64,000 nucleotides of DNA from Saccharofermentans sp. (GTDB taxonomy: Bacteria > Bacillota > Clostridia > Saccharofermentanales > Saccharofermentanaceae). Below are positions 7,612-17,162 of this stretch, piece after piece (positions within the stretch are counted from its first letter, which is position 1; each line of letters starts with the position of its first letter). The notes under the pieces are model-generated. The model searched no databases. It saw only the letters and a program-made list of their open reading frames with translations, and had not been told where the DNA came from. The translations under genes were made by a program, and so were the position numbers. The DNA lies in contig JAIKWL010000084.1 of NCBI GenBank assembly GCA_024684815.1, positions 1 to 64,000 of the forward strand, given 5' to 3'.

Positions 7612-9255
7612 ATGTCTGATGATCTGGAATATTTGAATAATCTTATCGATCAGGGAACTGACGAGAACGGAGAGGTCGAAGTCGAGATGGCTTTGCTGGC
7701 GCTTTGCATGCGCAAGAACACAGCCACCATTGAAACTGTAGCCAACAAGATATCCGATGAGGATTTCTCGGATGTGCGCAACCGCACAATCTACAGCGTT
7801 ATCGTTGATATGTTCCTTGAGAATGCTCAGATAGACCGGATCACCGTCTACAATGAACTTGAACGCAGAAATCTTGCCGATAAGGCGGGGGGGCAAAGAT
7901 ATGTCTATCGCGTAGGTGACAAGGCTGCAGTCCTTTCGGCACAAAGAAGTTATATAGATGCCATTAGAGAGAGAAGCGACAGAGCAAAACTCCTTAAGGC
8001 TGTTGAAGATGTCAGGACAAGAGCATTGAGCGGAAAGCTTCGTGCTAACGAGGCGGTTGATTATGCGATAAGTGAGATTTCCCGTCTTCGCGGAAACGGA
8101 GAGACCAAGGGTTTTGAAGGCATGCCTGAGATCCTTAAGATGACAATGACGGAAATCTATTCCGAACTTAAGGATGATAATGCAGGCGGCAAGATCAAGC
8201 TCGGTTTTCCAAGACTTGATTCCATGCTGGGAGGTTTAAGACCAGGATCTCTCAATATCCTTGCTGCGCGTCCGAGTATGGGTAAATCCGCTCTTGCGAT
8301 CAATATGGCGGCTAATGTTGCGGCAAATCATTATCCCGTAGCTATTTTCTCTCTTGAGATGAGCAAGCAGGAGATAGCTTCAAGGCTTATGTCTTCATCT
8401 ATGAGTAAGCCTGTATCAGAGATCATCTATTCCCACAAGATGACCGACAGCGATAAAAAGCAGATAGACAGGGCATTGTCGATCCTCCGTGATTTTCCGA
8501 TCTTTATTGACGATAATTCGGATACAAACCCTGTTACCATGAAATCCAAACTCACCCAGTTGTTTGCAGATGAAGCGATGAAGCCCAGGCTGATCGTTAT
8601 CGATTATCTGCAGCTCATGACCATGCCCGGAGGCGGCGGCAAGTCACGTAATGAAGAAGTTACCGCTATCTCGAGAAGTCTTAAGCTTCTGGCTAAAGAG
8701 TTCAAAGTACCTATTATTGCTCTTTCTCAGCTTTCAAGAGGCGCGGCTCAGAGAGATGACCATACACCTCAGCTGTCTGACCTGAGAGATTCAGGTGCAA
8801 TTGAGCAGGATGCCGATACCGTAATGTTTATCGACAGACCCGATTATTATAAGAAAAAAGATGAGGAAGAGACAGGATCTGATGACGGGAATGCCAGTCA
8901 GACAGTCAATTTCAAAGATAATAACGATGCTAAGCCGGCGTATATCTATTTATCCAAGAACCGTCATGGAAAGACAGGCAGGGATTCAGTCTGGTGGGTT
9001 CCGAGAAAGACGATGTTCATTGAATACAGCGGGAAGGATCCCGAAGATGACGGCGGCAGTGCCTATACAAGAACTGTGGACAGTGACACTGCATCACAGA
9101 ACTATAATTTTGACAGCGTAACGACGGATGAGGCTCCGATCCCGGAACCTGACGGCCCCGACGATGGATATGTACCGCCTGAACCGCCTGAACCGGCCGG
9201 TGGCGATGAAGACTTTTTCGCAGGGGCAAATGAGAATTTCCCGAGCGGGTTCTGA
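7612..9255 (+). CDS. dnaB: Replicative DNA helicase
   Basis: 547 aa, longer than the usual 440-470. The N-terminal primase-interacting domain (about 20-125) is followed by the RecA-like motor: Walker A ARPSMGKS at 219-226, Walker B LIVIDYLQLM with Asp331, and arginine-rich SKNRHGKTG near the end. Two additions stand out: an acidic insertion inside the C-terminal domain (DEEETGSDDGN region) and an acidic, Pro-rich tail of about 70 residues. No intein is visible. Hexameric helicase that unwinds the lagging-strand template. Confidence 0.95.
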   Translation: MSDDLEYLNNLIDQGTDENGEVEVEMALLALCMRKNTATIETVANKISDEDFSDVRNRTIYSVIVDMFLENAQIDRITVYNELERRNLADKAGGQRYVYRVGDKAAVLSAQRSYIDAIRERSDRAKLLKAVEDVRTRALSGKLRANEAVDYAISEISRLRGNGETKGFEGMPEILKMTMTEIYSELKDDNAGGKIKLGFPRLDSMLGGLRPGSLNILAARPSMGKSALAINMAANVAANHYPVAIFSLEMSKQEIASRLMSSSMSKPVSEIIYSHKMTDSDKKQIDRALSILRDFPIFIDDNSDTNPVTMKSKLTQLFADEAMKPRLIVIDYLQLMTMPGGGGKSRNEEVTAISRSLKLLAKEFKVPIIALSQLSRGAAQRDDHTPQLSDLRDSGAIEQDADTVMFIDRPDYYKKKDEEETGSDDGNASQTVNFKDNNDAKPAYIYLSKNRHGKTGRDSVWWVPRKTMFIEYSGKDPEDDGGSAYTRTVDSDTASQNYNFDSVTTDEAPIPEPDGPDDGYVPPEPPEPAGGDEDFFAGANENFPSGF

Positions 9256-9257
9256 TT

Positions 9258-10811
9258 TTGAAAGAAGATAACGACAATTCCAAGACCGGACTGATCCTTA
9301 AACAGGTCCTTGATTATTCCCGGAGTAAAGGGCTCTTTGATTGCGGCACCGTTATTGTCGGTCTCTCGGGTGGTCCGGATTCTGTCGCATTGCTCTATAT
9401 CCTTAACCTTCTCAAAGAAAGAAATGACATCGCCTGTGATATCATGGCTTTTCACTGCAACCACCATTTAAGACCCGGAGCTTGTGACAAAGAGGCTGAG
9501 ATGGTCGGAAAAATGTGCAATGACCTGGGTATTAAGCTCAAGGTCCTGGATTTTGACTGCGCGGGATTTGCCCGGCAGAATCATGTTTCGGAGGAAACTG
9601 CCGGAAGGATATTGCGCTACGAGGCTTTTGAGCAGTTCGCCGGATCTGTCGAAGCAGCAACCGGAAAAGGAGCAAGGATCGCAATAGCGCATCACCGCGA
9701 TGATATTTCCGAGACCATGATGATGAATCTGTTCAGGGGTTCGGGTCTTGAAGGTCTTGTGAATCCCAAACCCCGTACGGGAAGGATAATCAGGCCGCTT
9801 CTCTGTCTGAAGAAGTGTGAACTGGTGGAGTTTCTTGAAAGTCTGAATATTGAATATGCAACGGATCTGACTAATCTTGAGGCAGTCGGAACACGCAATG
9901 TGTGGCGGAACAGATTTCTGCCTGAGATCGGCAAGTATTATGATGAAGATCCTTCCGTGCCGCTTACCAGAACTTATAAGCTTTTAAGCGATGATCTTGA
10001 TTTTATCGGCAGTGTCACATCAGATGCATACAGATCAAACCGCAGCCTCTTGGCAGGTCACCCGTTTTTGTCTGCGGATGGGATAAACAAGCTCCATCCC
10101 GCGATCAGATCGCGTGTGATAAGAGCGTTGTGGAACGAGACTTTCGGTGATCTGATCGATTTTGAAGAGAGTAATCTGAAAGACTGCTTCTCAGTTACCG
10201 GCGATAATGTGCCGGGGGAAGTCATGCTTGACATGCCGTTTGGAAGAAAGGCTTTCAGGCATGGAGACTGTTTTGCCTTTGTACCGGAGGATGAGGTCCT
10301 TGATCTTTCATGCAGGATCGCTGAAAATATGGGCTTTCTGACAGCTCAGGGACCTGTAAAGATACAGGTTTTTCCGGATGAGATTTCCGGAAATGACGGT
10401 CTTTGCATGAATATTCCTGAATCTTCTTTAATATTAAAAGCAAGAATAATTGAGAAAGATGCCAAGTTAGAGTATAATAATTGCTCGTGGTTTTGCCCTT
10501 TTGATGAGAGTCTTAAAGGCGGGATCACTTTCGGCAACTGTGACGGAATAGGTACGTCTTTCCGTATGAAGAAGGCCGGAGCCCGGGGAAGTAAAGACCT
10601 TAACAGGTTGATGACAGATCTTAAGATCCCCGAATCCGGCAGACGGCAGGTTCTTTTTGCGGAAAAGGACGGAAATATATTATGGTTGCCGGGATTTGGA
10701 CACGGTATGGGTTTTACCGGTGCCGTAAGTCATGAAAAATACATCGAAGGCAGGAGTGCTGAAGGAAAAGATCCTTGTGATCTCATCCTGTTTACGATAG
10801 AAAGGCAGTAG
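9258..10811 (+). CDS. tilS: tRNA(Ile)-lysidine synthetase
   Basis: 517 aa. N-type ATP pyrophosphatase with the PP-loop SGGPDS at residues 37-42. The HHLRPGA and IAHHRDDISET blocks and TRNVWRNRFLPEI are characteristic of TilS, and C-terminal TilS domains follow. It converts C34 of the CAU-anticodon tRNA to lysidine so that it reads AUA as Ile. The start is a TTG at 9258, 2 bases after the dnaB stop; there is no in-frame ATG before the PP-loop. Near hpt and ftsH, the classical tilS-hpt-ftsH order. Confidence 0.92.
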   Translation: MKEDNDNSKTGLILKQVLDYSRSKGLFDCGTVIVGLSGGPDSVALLYILNLLKERNDIACDIMAFHCNHHLRPGACDKEAEMVGKMCNDLGIKLKVLDFDCAGFARQNHVSEETAGRILRYEAFEQFAGSVEAATGKGARIAIAHHRDDISETMMMNLFRGSGLEGLVNPKPRTGRIIRPLLCLKKCELVEFLESLNIEYATDLTNLEAVGTRNVWRNRFLPEIGKYYDEDPSVPLTRTYKLLSDDLDFIGSVTSDAYRSNRSLLAGHPFLSADGINKLHPAIRSRVIRALWNETFGDLIDFEESNLKDCFSVTGDNVPGEVMLDMPFGRKAFRHGDCFAFVPEDEVLDLSCRIAENMGFLTAQGPVKIQVFPDEISGNDGLCMNIPESSLILKARIIEKDAKLEYNNCSWFCPFDESLKGGITFGNCDGIGTSFRMKKAGARGSKDLNRLMTDLKIPESGRRQVLFAEKDGNILWLPGFGHGMGFTGAVSHEKYIEGRSAEGKDPCDLILFTIERQ

Positions 10812-10817
10812 AGAAAT

Positions 10818-11342
10818 ATGGCTATCAACACTGATAAAGTACTGGTCACTCATTCTGAGATCGAAGAGATGCTTGACCGTCTTGCAGGAGAGATCAATCG
10901 TGACTATGAAGGTCAGCCTCTTGTCGTAGTCGGCATCCTTACAGGTGCATTTATCTTTACTGCCGATCTTGTAAGGCGTCTTGAGATGCCGATCATTGTC
11001 GATTTTATGCAGGTGTCCTCTTATGTGGGAGAGTATTCCACCGGTGTCCTCAAGATAAAGAAGGATCTGTCATATGACATCAGGGACATGAATGTTCTGA
11101 TAGTCGAAGATATTATCGATACCGGAAGGACTCTGGCCCTGCTTAAGGAGCAATTATTGACCAGGGAACCCAAGTCGCTCAAGATATGTACGGCTTTTGA
11201 TAAACCCAGCAGGAGAGTTAATGATCTGGTACCGGATTATAACGGAATCACGATACCGGATGAATTTATTGTCGGATATGGTCTGGACCTTGACGGCAAA
11301 TATAGAGATTTTGATGACGTGAGAATCGTTAGAAAGGAATAA
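10818..11342 (+). CDS. hpt: Hypoxanthine phosphoribosyltransferase
   Basis: 174 aa. The PRPP-binding motif VLIVEDIIDTGRTL (Glu97-Asp98) and the IPDEFIVGYGLD block identify purine salvage from hypoxanthine or guanine plus PRPP to IMP or GMP. Tightly spaced between tilS (6 bases) and ftsH (5 bases), so co-transcribed. Confidence 0.95.
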   Translation: MAINTDKVLVTHSEIEEMLDRLAGEINRDYEGQPLVVVGILTGAFIFTADLVRRLEMPIIVDFMQVSSYVGEYSTGVLKIKKDLSYDIRDMNVLIVEDIIDTGRTLALLKEQLLTREPKSLKICTAFDKPSRRVNDLVPDYNGITIPDEFIVGYGLDLDGKYRDFDDVRIVRKE

Positions 11343-11347
11343 GAGAA

Positions 11348-13399
11348 GTGTCAGATAAGAATGAGAAAAGCTTCAAACCGATAGGCGGCGGATTATTCTT
11401 CTACGTCTTGATGATTGTTATCTTAATTGCATTCTCGACTATCGTATTTGGAGGTAATTATGGTCAGAAGGAAAAATCGACCCTTTCTGATGTAATGGCG
11501 ATCATCGATGATGAGAATAACGATGTAAGCCTTGTGGAGATAAAGGGAACGACAGTAGTTGTTACCTACAAGAACTCCGAAGGGCTGATCGATGAGGTAA
11601 GCCAGGACGTACCTTATGAATTTGTTGATGATCTGGTCCTGAAGCTCGATAAAGCAAAGGCTGCAGGAAAGATCAAGGGTTATAACTATACCGAGCCTTT
11701 TGACTGGTCACTTGTAGTAAATGTTGTAATGTTCGGTATATCGATAGTTATTGTGGTTGTCCTGTTCCTCAGCATTACAAGACAGAGCAAGGACGGCAAC
11801 AGTGTATTCAGTTTCGGCAATAACCGTGCAAGACTGTCAGATCCTAACAAGGACAAGGTAAAGTTCTCTGATGTTGCAGGTTCCGTGGAAGAGAAGGAAG
11901 AACTCAAGGAGATCGTTGACTTCCTGAAGAATCCTAAAAAGTATCAGGAACTCGGAGCAAAGATCCCTAAGGGCGTTCTGCTTTACGGAGCTCCCGGTAC
12001 AGGTAAGACGTTGCTTGCAAGAGCCGTAGCAGGTGAGGCTGGCGTTAAGTTCTTCTATATTTCTGGTTCCGATTTCGTCGAAATGCTCGTCGGTGTCGGT
12101 GCTTCACGTGTAAGATCGCTTTTTTCAGATGCCAAGAAAGAAGCTCCTTCCGTTGTATTCATTGATGAGATCGATGCGGTAGGACGTAAGAGAGGTGCCG
12201 GATTGGGCGGCGGACAGGATGAGCGTGAACAGACATTAAACCAGATCCTTGTTGAAATGGACGGTTTTGATGTTAATTCCAATGTTATCGTTATGGCTGC
12301 CACAAACCGTGTGGATGTCCTCGACCCTGCGCTTTTACGTCCGGGAAGATTTGACAGACGTATCATGGTCAATATGCCTGATGCTGATGAACGTGAAGCC
12401 ATTCTTAAGATACATTCGCGTAAAAAGCCTCTCGCTAAGGAAGTCGATCTGCATGAGATCGCCCTTTCCACTGTTGGCTTTACAGGTGCCGATCTTGAGA
12501 ACCTTCTTAATGAAGCTGCTCTTATGACGGCCCGCCATAACAAAAAAGAGATAACGATGCAGGAGATCACTGATGCGACATTCAGAGTTCAGATGGGTCC
12601 CCAGAAGACATCCAAGAAGCTCAGTGACAAGGTAAAGCGTCTTACGGCTTATCACGAAGCCGGACATGCTGTTGTGCTCCGTGCGACTTCCGAATTCGAG
12701 AAGGTCGACCGTGTTACTATCGTTCCTGTCGGAAGAGCCGGCGGTTTTACAGCATATAAGCCGATCGAGGATACTGATTTCTATACTGAAAAGATGCTCC
12801 TTGATACGATCAAGATGACATTGGGCGGACGTGCAGCTGAGGAAGTGTTCCTTGGTGAAGTGTCAACAGGCGCCGCATCTGATCTTCAGCAGTGCAACAA
12901 CATCGCTAAGAATATGATCAAGCGTTACGGTCTTTCAAGAAAGTTCCGCAACATGGTATTCGGCGATGAGAACGAGGAAGTATTCCTCGGTTATTCAATG
13001 GGTCAGGTCCAGAGTTATTCAGACCAGACGGCAGCAGAGATCGATGAGGAGATCAAGTACATCATTGATACATGCTACGAGGATACCAAGCGCATCCTTA
13101 TCGAAAAGAGCAGCATAGTACAGGGCCTTGCTGCAAGACTTATCGACAAGCTTACTGTTGACGGTCCTGACTTTGAGAAGATCTACAATGCTAACGGTGA
13201 TCTTAGTGTTGTGTATCCCGAGGAAGGTTATTCATACGATAATGACCAGCCTGCTGATGCAAATGAGGCTTTAGCTGATGAGAGTTCTGAACAGCCCGCT
13301 TCCGGATATGTATCCTCTGCGAAGAATGAATCCGCTCCTGATACTTCGGAAATGCCGGTCGATCCGGACGATTCTAACGATCCCGGACCTTCAGACTGA
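11348..13399 (+). CDS. ftsH: ATP-dependent zinc metalloprotease FtsH
   Basis: 683 aa. Two N-terminal membrane helices (about 13-35 and 117-141) flank a short extracytoplasmic domain. The AAA+ module has Walker A GAPGTGKT (214-221), Walker [10 protein letters not shown] and a second region of homology ending RPGRFDR. The zinc protease motif HEAGH is at 436-440. It degrades misfolded and regulatory membrane proteins. Starts with GTG. The roughly 75-residue C-terminal tail is acidic and rich in Ser, Pro and Asp, probably disordered. Ends the operon. Confidence 0.96.
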   Translation: MSDKNEKSFKPIGGGLFFYVLMIVILIAFSTIVFGGNYGQKEKSTLSDVMAIIDDENNDVSLVEIKGTTVVVTYKNSEGLIDEVSQDVPYEFVDDLVLKLDKAKAAGKIKGYNYTEPFDWSLVVNVVMFGISIVIVVVLFLSITRQSKDGNSVFSFGNNRARLSDPNKDKVKFSDVAGSVEEKEELKEIVDFLKNPKKYQELGAKIPKGVLLYGAPGTGKTLLARAVAGEAGVKFFYISGSDFVEMLVGVGASRVRSLFSDAKKEAPSVVFIDEIDAVGRKRGAGLGGGQDEREQTLNQILVEMDGFDVNSNVIVMAATNRVDVLDPALLRPGRFDRRIMVNMPDADEREAILKIHSRKKPLAKEVDLHEIALSTVGFTGADLENLLNEAALMTARHNKKEITMQEITDATFRVQMGPQKTSKKLSDKVKRLTAYHEAGHAVVLRATSEFEKVDRVTIVPVGRAGGFTAYKPIEDTDFYTEKMLLDTIKMTLGGRAAEEVFLGEVSTGAASDLQQCNNIAKNMIKRYGLSRKFRNMVFGDENEEVFLGYSMGQVQSYSDQTAAEIDEEIKYIIDTCYEDTKRILIEKSSIVQGLAARLIDKLTVDGPDFEKIYNANGDLSVVYPEEGYSYDNDQPADANEALADESSEQPASGYVSSAKNESAPDTSEMPVDPDDSNDPGPSD

Positions 13400-13425
13400 T
13401 CATAAATCAAATAAGCATTTATTTC

Positions 13426-13460
13426 AGGGGTTGTCTGCAAGGGCACCCCTTTATTCATTT
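13426..13460 (+). terminator. Rho-independent terminator after ftsH
   Basis: Stem of AGGGG (13426-13430) with CCCCT (13446-13450), extended by a TGTC/GGCA inner stem, followed by TTATTCATTTCTT. Confidence 0.75.
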
Positions 13461-13517
13461 CTTACAAAAGCAATTCAATGTGATATTGGGAAATCTAAAT
13501 CATATAAGATAAAATAA
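13461..13517 (+). promoter_or_regulatory. Upstream block shared by the two wall-binding paralogues, copy 1
   Basis: CTTACAAAAG (13461-13470) and a GGAAATCT...AAGATAAAATAA block (13489-13517) recur with nearly the same spacing upstream of the second paralogue (15089-15144). The second block probably contains the -10 element. Conservation outside the coding region suggests a common promoter and regulator. Confidence 0.6.
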
Positions 13518-13544
13518 AACAATCACAAACAGGGGAGGTTAACA

Positions 13545-15023
13545 ATGAAAAAACGTTTCAATATGGCGTGTTTTATCTCTGCAGCAATTACAGCGGCAAC
13601 AGTTTTTTCTTTCGGATCTTTGGCTATGGCTGATGAGGTTGAGACAGCAGAAGCTACAGATAACACGGATGTTATAGATGAGATTCAGGATGAGGAGCTG
13701 ATCATTTCCGGATCTTCTGAGGAGACTGCTGCCGTCGAAGCAGATTATGCTCATGCCGACGGATGGGATGAGTATTCCGTCGGATACTGGAGATACTATG
13801 AGAACGGTTCTTATGTGAAAGGCTGGAAGCAGATCAAAGGAAAGTGGTACTGGTTTAATAATGGCGGCACGATGTTTACCGGAATGCGTTATGATGCTGA
13901 TTACGGGGCCTGCTTCATTTTCGGAATTGACGGTGCAATGATCACTGATCGCTGGCAGCGGTATGATAATTCCTGGTATTACCTGGATAAAAACGGAAGA
14001 GCTGCAACCGGATGGAAACAGATCGACGGTAAATGGTATTACTTCAATTTAAAGGAAGCTTCCGATCCATATATGTACAGAAACACTTTGTGGAATTCTG
14101 AAGGAAATATCTGGTACCTGTTCTCCGGTACAGGTGAAATGCTGACCGGATGGCAGATGTACAACGAGGAATGGTACTATATTGATCCGGCTACCGGTCA
14201 GGCTGCAGTCGGCTGGAAGGAGTTTAAAGGGAAATGGTATTATTTCTTAGAGAATTCCGGAAGCTATCCCAGAATGATTTGTAATACTTTAAGGCACATC
14301 ACAAACTCAGATGGCGGAAGTGCCTGGTATGGTTTTGATGAGAATGGCGCTTTAAGATCTTCCGGATGGTATAACGATTATGTTGTTGAATATAAAGATG
14401 AGACTATTTATGCCGGAAACTGGTACTGTTTTGATTCAAACGGAAAAGCTCTTACCGGCTGGAAACAGTTAAAAGGCAAATGGTTTTACTTTGGAGACGG
14501 AATCAACGATCCGTATGCGCGTCAGGGCCTGAATCAGATCGACGGAAAATATTATTATTTTGATAATGAGTCATGCGCTATGTCAACCGGCTGGATCGAT
14601 CCGAACGCTTATTATGAAGAGTATTATGCCGAATCATCGAGACACAGATGGATGTATTTCGGATCGGACGGAGTTGCTTATTCCGGATGGAAATCAATCG
14701 ACGGAAAAACATATTACTTTGATGAAAACAACAGCAACGGACCTTTCATGACGACCAACTTTATCCGTGTGAAGGATGTCAGATATTTCATGGGAGACAG
14801 CGGTGTTCTGCGAAAGGGCGGCTGGTTCCGGTATGACGAAAATTATTACTATGCCAACTCCGACGGTTCGGTCGTTGAGAGTGATTGGAAGACAATAGGC
14901 GGGAAGACCTATTATTTCAATTATGGCGGTGCCATGGTGACCGGAATGAGAAAAATCGAAGGACATATTTATGATTTCGGTGATAACGGAGTCTGCATTA
15001 ATCCGCCGGCATCAGTAGGCTGA
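13545..15023 (+). CDS. Secreted cell-wall-binding repeat protein (choline-binding type), paralogue 1
   Basis: 492 aa. Signal peptide residues 1-29 with probable AMA cleavage before Asp30. After an acidic spacer, almost the whole mature protein consists of roughly 20-residue aromatic repeats of the GWKQIDGKWYYF type, as in choline-binding and glucan-binding proteins (Pfam CW_binding_1). Such repeats hold proteins non-covalently on wall polymers or glucans. No catalytic domain is visible, so it may be a structural, adhesin or decoy protein. GGGGAGG precedes the ATG. It has a tandem paralogue directly downstream. Confidence 0.85.
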   Translation: MKKRFNMACFISAAITAATVFSFGSLAMADEVETAEATDNTDVIDEIQDEELIISGSSEETAAVEADYAHADGWDEYSVGYWRYYENGSYVKGWKQIKGKWYWFNNGGTMFTGMRYDADYGACFIFGIDGAMITDRWQRYDNSWYYLDKNGRAATGWKQIDGKWYYFNLKEASDPYMYRNTLWNSEGNIWYLFSGTGEMLTGWQMYNEEWYYIDPATGQAAVGWKEFKGKWYYFLENSGSYPRMICNTLRHITNSDGGSAWYGFDENGALRSSGWYNDYVVEYKDETIYAGNWYCFDSNGKALTGWKQLKGKWFYFGDGINDPYARQGLNQIDGKYYYFDNESCAMSTGWIDPNAYYEEYYAESSRHRWMYFGSDGVAYSGWKSIDGKTYYFDENNSNGPFMTTNFIRVKDVRYFMGDSGVLRKGGWFRYDENYYYANSDGSVVESDWKTIGGKTYYFNYGGAMVTGMRKIEGHIYDFGDNGVCINPPASVG

Positions 15024-15049
15024 TCGGGAAATAACATAACGTTGAAAAA

Positions 15050-15088
15050 AGGGGGTCTCAAGAAGTATTTTTTGAGACACTCTTTTTT
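15050..15088 (+). terminator. Rho-independent terminator between the paralogues
   Basis: 7-bp stem GTCTCAA (15055-15061) with TTGAGAC (15072-15078) followed by ACTCTTTTTT. It separates the two wall-binding genes into individual transcription units. Confidence 0.8.
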
Positions 15089-15144
15089 CTTACAAAAGTG
15101 ACTGATTATTCTGATGGAAATCTCAATTATTTAAGATAAAATAA
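15089..15144 (+). promoter_or_regulatory. Upstream block shared by the two wall-binding paralogues, copy 2
   Basis: Same elements as at 13461-13517: CTTACAAAAG (15089-15098) and GGAAATCT...AAGATAAAATAA (15116-15144), one base closer together than in copy 1. Probably a shared promoter. Confidence 0.6.
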
Positions 15145-15173
15145 TTTAATCATTAAAATTGGGAGGTTAACCA

Positions 15174-16601
15174 ATGAAAAAGCGGATAGATAAGAAGTAT
15201 CTGATCTCGGGCATAGTTGCTATGGCAACGGTTTTCTCGCTTGGCTGTATGGCTTTGGCCGATGAAACTGAAACCGGTGATCCGGTTGAAGATCAGATCG
15301 AGGTGACAGAAGATATCATTTGTGATGTCGAAGAAACCGTAAACGCCGAAGCTGACTCTGCCAAGGAAGGCTGGAGCAGCGAATCAGGTTCCTGGTTCTA
15401 CTATAAGAACGGTTCAAAAGTTACCGGATGGCAGGAGATAGGCGGAAGCTGGTACTGGTTTGAATCTGACGGCAAGATGTTTATCGGTACACGTTATGAT
15501 TCTTCATACAAGAAGTATTTCATGTTCGGAATCGACGGAAAGATGCTTAAAGGCTGGCAGCAGTGTGAAGGCTATTGGTATTATTTTGATAATAACGGCA
15601 AAGCGGTAACCGGCTGGCAGCAGATCGGCGGCAAGTGGTATTACTTCTGCGATCAGGATGATATTGCTCCTTTTATGTACAATAACGGATCAAAGAGGAT
15701 CGGTGATACCTGGTACTATTTCGGCTACTCCGGTGAGATGCAGACAGGGTGGAAACAGGATAATAACAACTACTGGCATTACTTCAGTCCTTCTTCAGGC
15801 AAAGCAGCTGAAGGCTGGCAGCAGATAGGCGGCAACTGGTATTACTTCAGGGGCAGTTATTCAGACGGACCACGTATGGTAAGTGATAACGTAATACAGA
15901 TCGAGGATGAAGCCGGCAATAAGGATTATTACGGCTTCGATAAGAACGGCGTCATGATAACCGGCTGGTATATCCCTTACGAGGTTTATGTCAGGATCGA
16001 CGGCAAGGATATCAAGTTCCTTTACACTCATTTCTATTTTGAGTCGAACGGAAAGGCTGCCAGAGGCTGGAAGCAGATCGACGGTAAATGGTATTTCTTC
16101 GGAAGTCCCAATTCAACTACGAGTACTCCCATGGCAGAACAGGGAATTATAAAGATCGAAGGAAAGTATTACTACTTTGATTATGAAACATATGAGATGC
16201 GTACAGGCGGATGGATCAATCCTGTCAATGACATCCTCGGCAGAGAAGATGAGCATTGGATCTATGCAGACAGTAACGGGGTTCTGTACTCAGGCTGGAA
16301 ACAGATCAATAATCTCTGGTATTACTTCGGCGATGAAGATGATGATCCTTATATGCGCACAGGTCCCCAGGAGATTGACGGAAAGGTTTATTTCTTTGCT
16401 GATAACGGTGTAATGAAAAAAGGCTGGATCAAGTATAACGGGGTTTATTTCTATGCCGAAAGCAGCGGCGCCTGCTGTATGGATATGTGGAAAAATATCG
16501 ACGGTCATTACTACTATTTCCTTTCAGACGGAAGCATGGCTACCGGTTTGAGAAAGGTCGGAGGTCAGTGGTATGACTTCGGAACAAACGGAGCTATCTG
16601 A
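15174..16601 (+). CDS. Secreted cell-wall-binding repeat protein (choline-binding type), paralogue 2
   Basis: 475 aa. Signal peptide 1-29 with an ALA cleavage site before Asp30. The acidic spacer and aromatic repeats (GWQQIGGKWYYF type) have the same overall layout as the upstream paralogue, ending WYDFGTNGAI against YDFGDNGVCINPP. No enzymatic module is visible. Identical gene architecture, signal peptide and promoter block argue for tandem duplication followed by repeat divergence. GGGAGG precedes the ATG. Ligand (choline, glucan or other) cannot be told from sequence. Confidence 0.85.
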   Translation: MKKRIDKKYLISGIVAMATVFSLGCMALADETETGDPVEDQIEVTEDIICDVEETVNAEADSAKEGWSSESGSWFYYKNGSKVTGWQEIGGSWYWFESDGKMFIGTRYDSSYKKYFMFGIDGKMLKGWQQCEGYWYYFDNNGKAVTGWQQIGGKWYYFCDQDDIAPFMYNNGSKRIGDTWYYFGYSGEMQTGWKQDNNNYWHYFSPSSGKAAEGWQQIGGNWYYFRGSYSDGPRMVSDNVIQIEDEAGNKDYYGFDKNGVMITGWYIPYEVYVRIDGKDIKFLYTHFYFESNGKAARGWKQIDGKWYFFGSPNSTTSTPMAEQGIIKIEGKYYYFDYETYEMRTGGWINPVNDILGREDEHWIYADSNGVLYSGWKQINNLWYYFGDEDDDPYMRTGPQEIDGKVYFFADNGVMKKGWIKYNGVYFYAESSGACCMDMWKNIDGHYYYFLSDGSMATGLRKVGGQWYDFGTNGAI

Positions 16602-16642
16602 TCATTTGAAAGATCAATAAAACCGGAAACGGATATCATCAA

Positions 16643-16686
16643 CTCCGGGCAGATTCAGACAACAGTCTGAAATGCCCGGAGTTTTT
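16643..16686 (+). terminator. Rho-independent terminator after paralogue 2
   Basis: Strong 9-bp stem CTCCGGGCA (16643-16651) with TGCCCGGAG (16673-16681), containing an inner CAGAC/GTCTG stem, then TTTTTAT. Confidence 0.9.
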
Positions 16687-16735
16687 ATATCAGGAACAGC
16701 AGGAAACATTTTGTTCATGAAGAATCAATATCCTG

Positions 16736-16764
16736 TTTACAGGCATTTAACAGAATGATAATAT
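16736..16764 (+). promoter_or_regulatory. Sigma-A-type promoter of the small membrane protein gene
   Basis: TTTACA (16736-16741), a 17-base spacer and TAATAT (16759-16764), about 60 bases upstream of the ATG at 16825. Confidence 0.7.
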
Positions 16765-16824
16765 ATTTATTGGAATTTGTGTGCATAAAGACCGCACACG
16801 GAAAAGGAATAAGGGTGATTAATT

Positions 16825-17139
16825 ATGAAAGACAGTCATATACTGCAGTTTGTCAGCATGCTTTTGGGAATCTTATCAATAATTCTTCCGTATATTGTTT
16901 TATCTTTTGCCCGCAGTGCAATCGATGGAATAATATATCTTATCGCTCTGGGTGTTGCTTTACTTGTGAGCATCGTCGGCATAATACTTGCCGCTGTTTC
17001 TATCAAGAAGGCAAGAGATTACGGCGATAATAAAGCGAAGGGCATAGTAGGACTTATTACTTCGATCGTCGGCACTTTATCCTGTCTGATCGTGTTAGCA
17101 ATAATCGGTTCGATTATTGCAATAGCAATGTCATACTGA
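16825..17139 (+). CDS. Small membrane protein, DUF4190-like
   Basis: 104 aa with three strongly hydrophobic stretches (about 7-28, 36-60 and 78-102) separated by a short KKARDYGDNKAKG loop. The pattern of helix, helix, charged KAKG loop, helix resembles small DUF4190-type membrane proteins of Firmicutes; function is unknown. It has its own promoter and is convergent with prfC, with no clear terminator in the 23-base gap. Confidence 0.7.
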   Translation: MKDSHILQFVSMLLGILSIILPYIVLSFARSAIDGIIYLIALGVALLVSIVGIILAAVSIKKARDYGDNKAKGIVGLITSIVGTLSCLIVLAIIGSIIAIAMSY

Positions 17140-17162
17140 CAGGAAATCTCCAACTATAACGG

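Noticed and set aside
13800..16560. Possible CRISPR or satellite repeats
   Set aside because: The periodicity is the imperfect 20-residue protein repeat of the wall-binding genes; there are no identical repeats with unique spacers.
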